The position numbers and the translations under genes are program-made. Source: Fimbriiglobus sp. (GTDB taxonomy: Bacteria; Planctomycetota; Planctomycetia; Gemmatales; Gemmataceae). Taken from it: DNA of 7,397 nucleotides. The stretch covers positions 1 to 7,397 of the forward strand of contig JANXTD010000296.1 of assembly GCA_025352585.1 (NCBI GenBank), written 5' to 3'. Position 1 is the stretch's first letter; every line of letters starts with the position of its first letter. Positions 6,018 to 7,397 of this stretch are shown here, piece by piece. The notes beneath the pieces were generated by a model. That model saw only the letters and a program-made list of their open reading frames with translations. It did no database searches and had not been told where the DNA came from.

Positions 6018-7346
6018 ATGGACCGCCGCCACTTCCTCGCCACGTCGTCCGCTCTTGTCCTGGCCGCCGAGCGCTCGCCGGTCCGCGCCGAAGTCGGCGG
6101 GCCGCTGCGCGTCGGCCTCGTCGGCTGCGGCTGGTACGGCATGGTCAACCTGCGTAACCTGCTCATCGCCACGAAGGGCAACCGCAAGGTCGAAGTGGTG
6201 GCGGTCGCCGACCCCGATTCGACGCGGCTCGCCGCGACGACGGCCGAGTTGACGACCAAGTGGAGCCAGCAAGCGCCGGCGACGCACGCCGACTTCCGCG
6301 ACATGCTCAAGCCGGGCAAGCTCGACGCCGTGATCGTCGGCAGCCCCGACCACTGGCACGCCCTGCACGCCATCGCCGCGATGACCGCCGGGGCCGACGT
6401 CTACTGCGAGAAGCCGATCTGCCACACGATCGACGAGGGCAAGGCGATGCTCGCCACGGCCACGAAGCTGAAGCGCGTGGTGCAGGTCGGCACGCAACGC
6501 CGCTCGACGCCGCACGTCACGCGGGCCAAGGAGTTCATCCGCTCCGGCAAGATCGGCCGCGTCGGCATGGTGAAGACCTGCTGCTTCTACAACATGCGCT
6601 CGACGGAGAACCCGCCCGACGCCCCGGCCCCGGCCACGCTCGACTACGACCTCTGGACCGGCCCCGCGCCGATGGTGCCGTTCAACAAGCTGTACCACCC
6701 GCGCAGTTGGCGGGCCTTCAACGCCTACGGCAACGGCATCGTGGGCGACATGTTTGTTCACATGCTCGACACGGCCCGCTACGTCCTGGGCTTCGGCTGG
6801 CCCAAGCGGGTCACCTCGACCGGCGGGATTCTCGTGCAGAAGTCGGCGAAGGCCGACATCCCCGACACGCAGTCGATCCTGCTCGACTACGGCGACTTGG
6901 CGGTGACGTGGGACCACCGCACCTACGGCCCGGCCGACGACCCCAAGTACCCGTGGGCCGTCTGCTTCTACGGCGACAAGGGCGCGGTCAAGCTCGATGT
7001 CGATAAGTGGGAGTTCGTTCCCCACAACGGCGGCGGCAAGGCGTTCGAGGACAATGCCGACCTGATGCCGGAGCTGGCCGACAAGGACCAGCCGGCGAAC
7101 ATCGTCCCCGGCGGCCTGGGCCACATGAAGGACTTCCTGGAGTGCGTCGGCACGCGCAAGCCGCCGGTCGCCGACATCGCCGAGGGGTACGTCAGCACCA
7201 CGACCTGCCTGCTGGGCAACGTCGCGCTGAAAGTCGGCCGGTCGCTGACGTGGGACGAGAAGACACAGACGGTGGTCGCCGACGACGACGCGAACAAGCT
7301 GTTCCGCCGCGCCTACCGTAAGCCGTGGGTCTACCCCGAGGCGTAA
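6018..7346 (+). CDS. Gfo/Idh/MocA-family oxidoreductase with Tat-type signal
   Basis: This is an NAD(P)-dependent sugar or cyclitol oxidoreductase-like protein, 442 residues. The N-terminus MDRRHFLATSSALVLAAERS carries the twin-arginine pattern RRxFL followed by a hydrophobic stretch, so export with bound cofactor is likely. The Rossmann domain starts with VGLVGCGWYG (32-41, GxGxxG), with D65 in VADPD ending the second strand. SPDHWHALHAI (109-119) and CEKPICHT (130-137) follow; K132 of the EKP motif is the usual catalytic lysine. GDMFVHMLD (243-251) supplies the conserved His248. The C-terminal half forms the usual beta-sheet substrate domain. ATG 6018 has GGAG with a 7-base spacer; the open frame back to 5103 is antisense to the glycosyltransferase and is not coding. 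Planctomycetes carry many such exported paralogues, and the substrate cannot be read from sequence. The gene is divergent from the glycosyltransferase (105 bases between starts) and is followed by a dispersed repeat. Confidence 0.95.
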   Translation: MDRRHFLATSSALVLAAERSPVRAEVGGPLRVGLVGCGWYGMVNLRNLLIATKGNRKVEVVAVADPDSTRLAATTAELTTKWSQQAPATHADFRDMLKPGKLDAVIVGSPDHWHALHAIAAMTAGADVYCEKPICHTIDEGKAMLATATKLKRVVQVGTQRRSTPHVTRAKEFIRSGKIGRVGMVKTCCFYNMRSTENPPDAPAPATLDYDLWTGPAPMVPFNKLYHPRSWRAFNAYGNGIVGDMFVHMLDTARYVLGFGWPKRVTSTGGILVQKSAKADIPDTQSILLDYGDLAVTWDHRTYGPADDPKYPWAVCFYGDKGAVKLDVDKWEFVPHNGGGKAFEDNADLMPELADKDQPANIVPGGLGHMKDFLECVGTRKPPVADIAEGYVSTTTCLLGNVALKVGRSLTWDEKTQTVVADDDANKLFRRAYRKPWVYPEA

Positions 7347-7352
7347 AACCCA

Positions 7353-7385
7353 GGCGAGCCGGAGGCGTGAGCGACCGGAGTTCTT
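7353..7385 (+). repeat. Dispersed hairpin repeat, copy D
   Basis: This copy starts 6 bases after the oxidoreductase stop with GGCGAGCCGGAGGCGTGAGC and continues GACCGGAGTTCTT. CCGGAGGC and GCGACCGG can pair around a GTGA loop, with two central mismatches. It is the closest relative of copy A and lies at the right edge of the window. Confidence 0.72.
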
Positions 7386-7397
7386 CGCGCGTGCGGA

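Overview
The window is GC-rich DNA whose coding third positions are almost all G or C. The most likely source is a planctomycete, probably a Gemmata-like one. This rests on gene style, not on a marker gene. There is a secreted PQQ-like beta-propeller protein beginning DWPQFRGP after its signal peptide, a Gfo/Idh/MocA oxidoreductase with a Tat-type leader, a shortened SecA paralogue, and dispersed hairpins built on GGCGAGCCG..GCGTGAGC.. at gene ends. No rRNA, tRNA, CRISPR array or complete mobile element was seen.

Layout. Positions 1-384 (minus strand) hold the first 128 codons of a DPPF-type DNA methyltransferase that runs off the left edge. A divergent non-coding gap (385-630) carries a possible promoter for a 670-residue SecA-family ATPase (631-2643, plus). 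This protein has the whole motor but lacks the helical wing, two-helix finger and zinc tail of full-length SecA. Positions 2644-3171 are mixed: a dispersed repeat, a probable 77-residue zinc-ribbon-like protein (2786-3019), and an AT-rich spacer holding an 18-codon ORF that looks like the cut-off start of a gene. Next comes an unrecognised ORF (3172-3558) with one C-terminal membrane segment, followed by G/C-rich hairpins that can pair in two exclusive ways. Then lies the secreted beta-propeller protein (3635-4861, plus), whose likely promoter makes its mRNA leaderless. It is convergent with a GT2 glycosyltransferase (4929-5912, minus). Two inverted copies of the dispersed repeat form a long terminator-like stem between them, and one copy supplies the last codons and stop of the glycosyltransferase. 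Finally the Gfo/Idh/MocA oxidoreductase (6018-7346, plus) diverges from the glycosyltransferase and is followed by another repeat copy.

How the genes relate. There is no clear operon. Most neighbours are divergent, convergent or separated by repeats, so these look like separate transcription units and not one pathway. The beta-propeller protein and the oxidoreductase are both probably exported, and the SecA paralogue is an export ATPase, but nothing here ties them together. I do not see a convincing new multi-gene system. The most interesting items are the shortened SecA, the dispersed GNRA-loop hairpin that can donate stop codons, and the possible deletion scar around 3020-3171.
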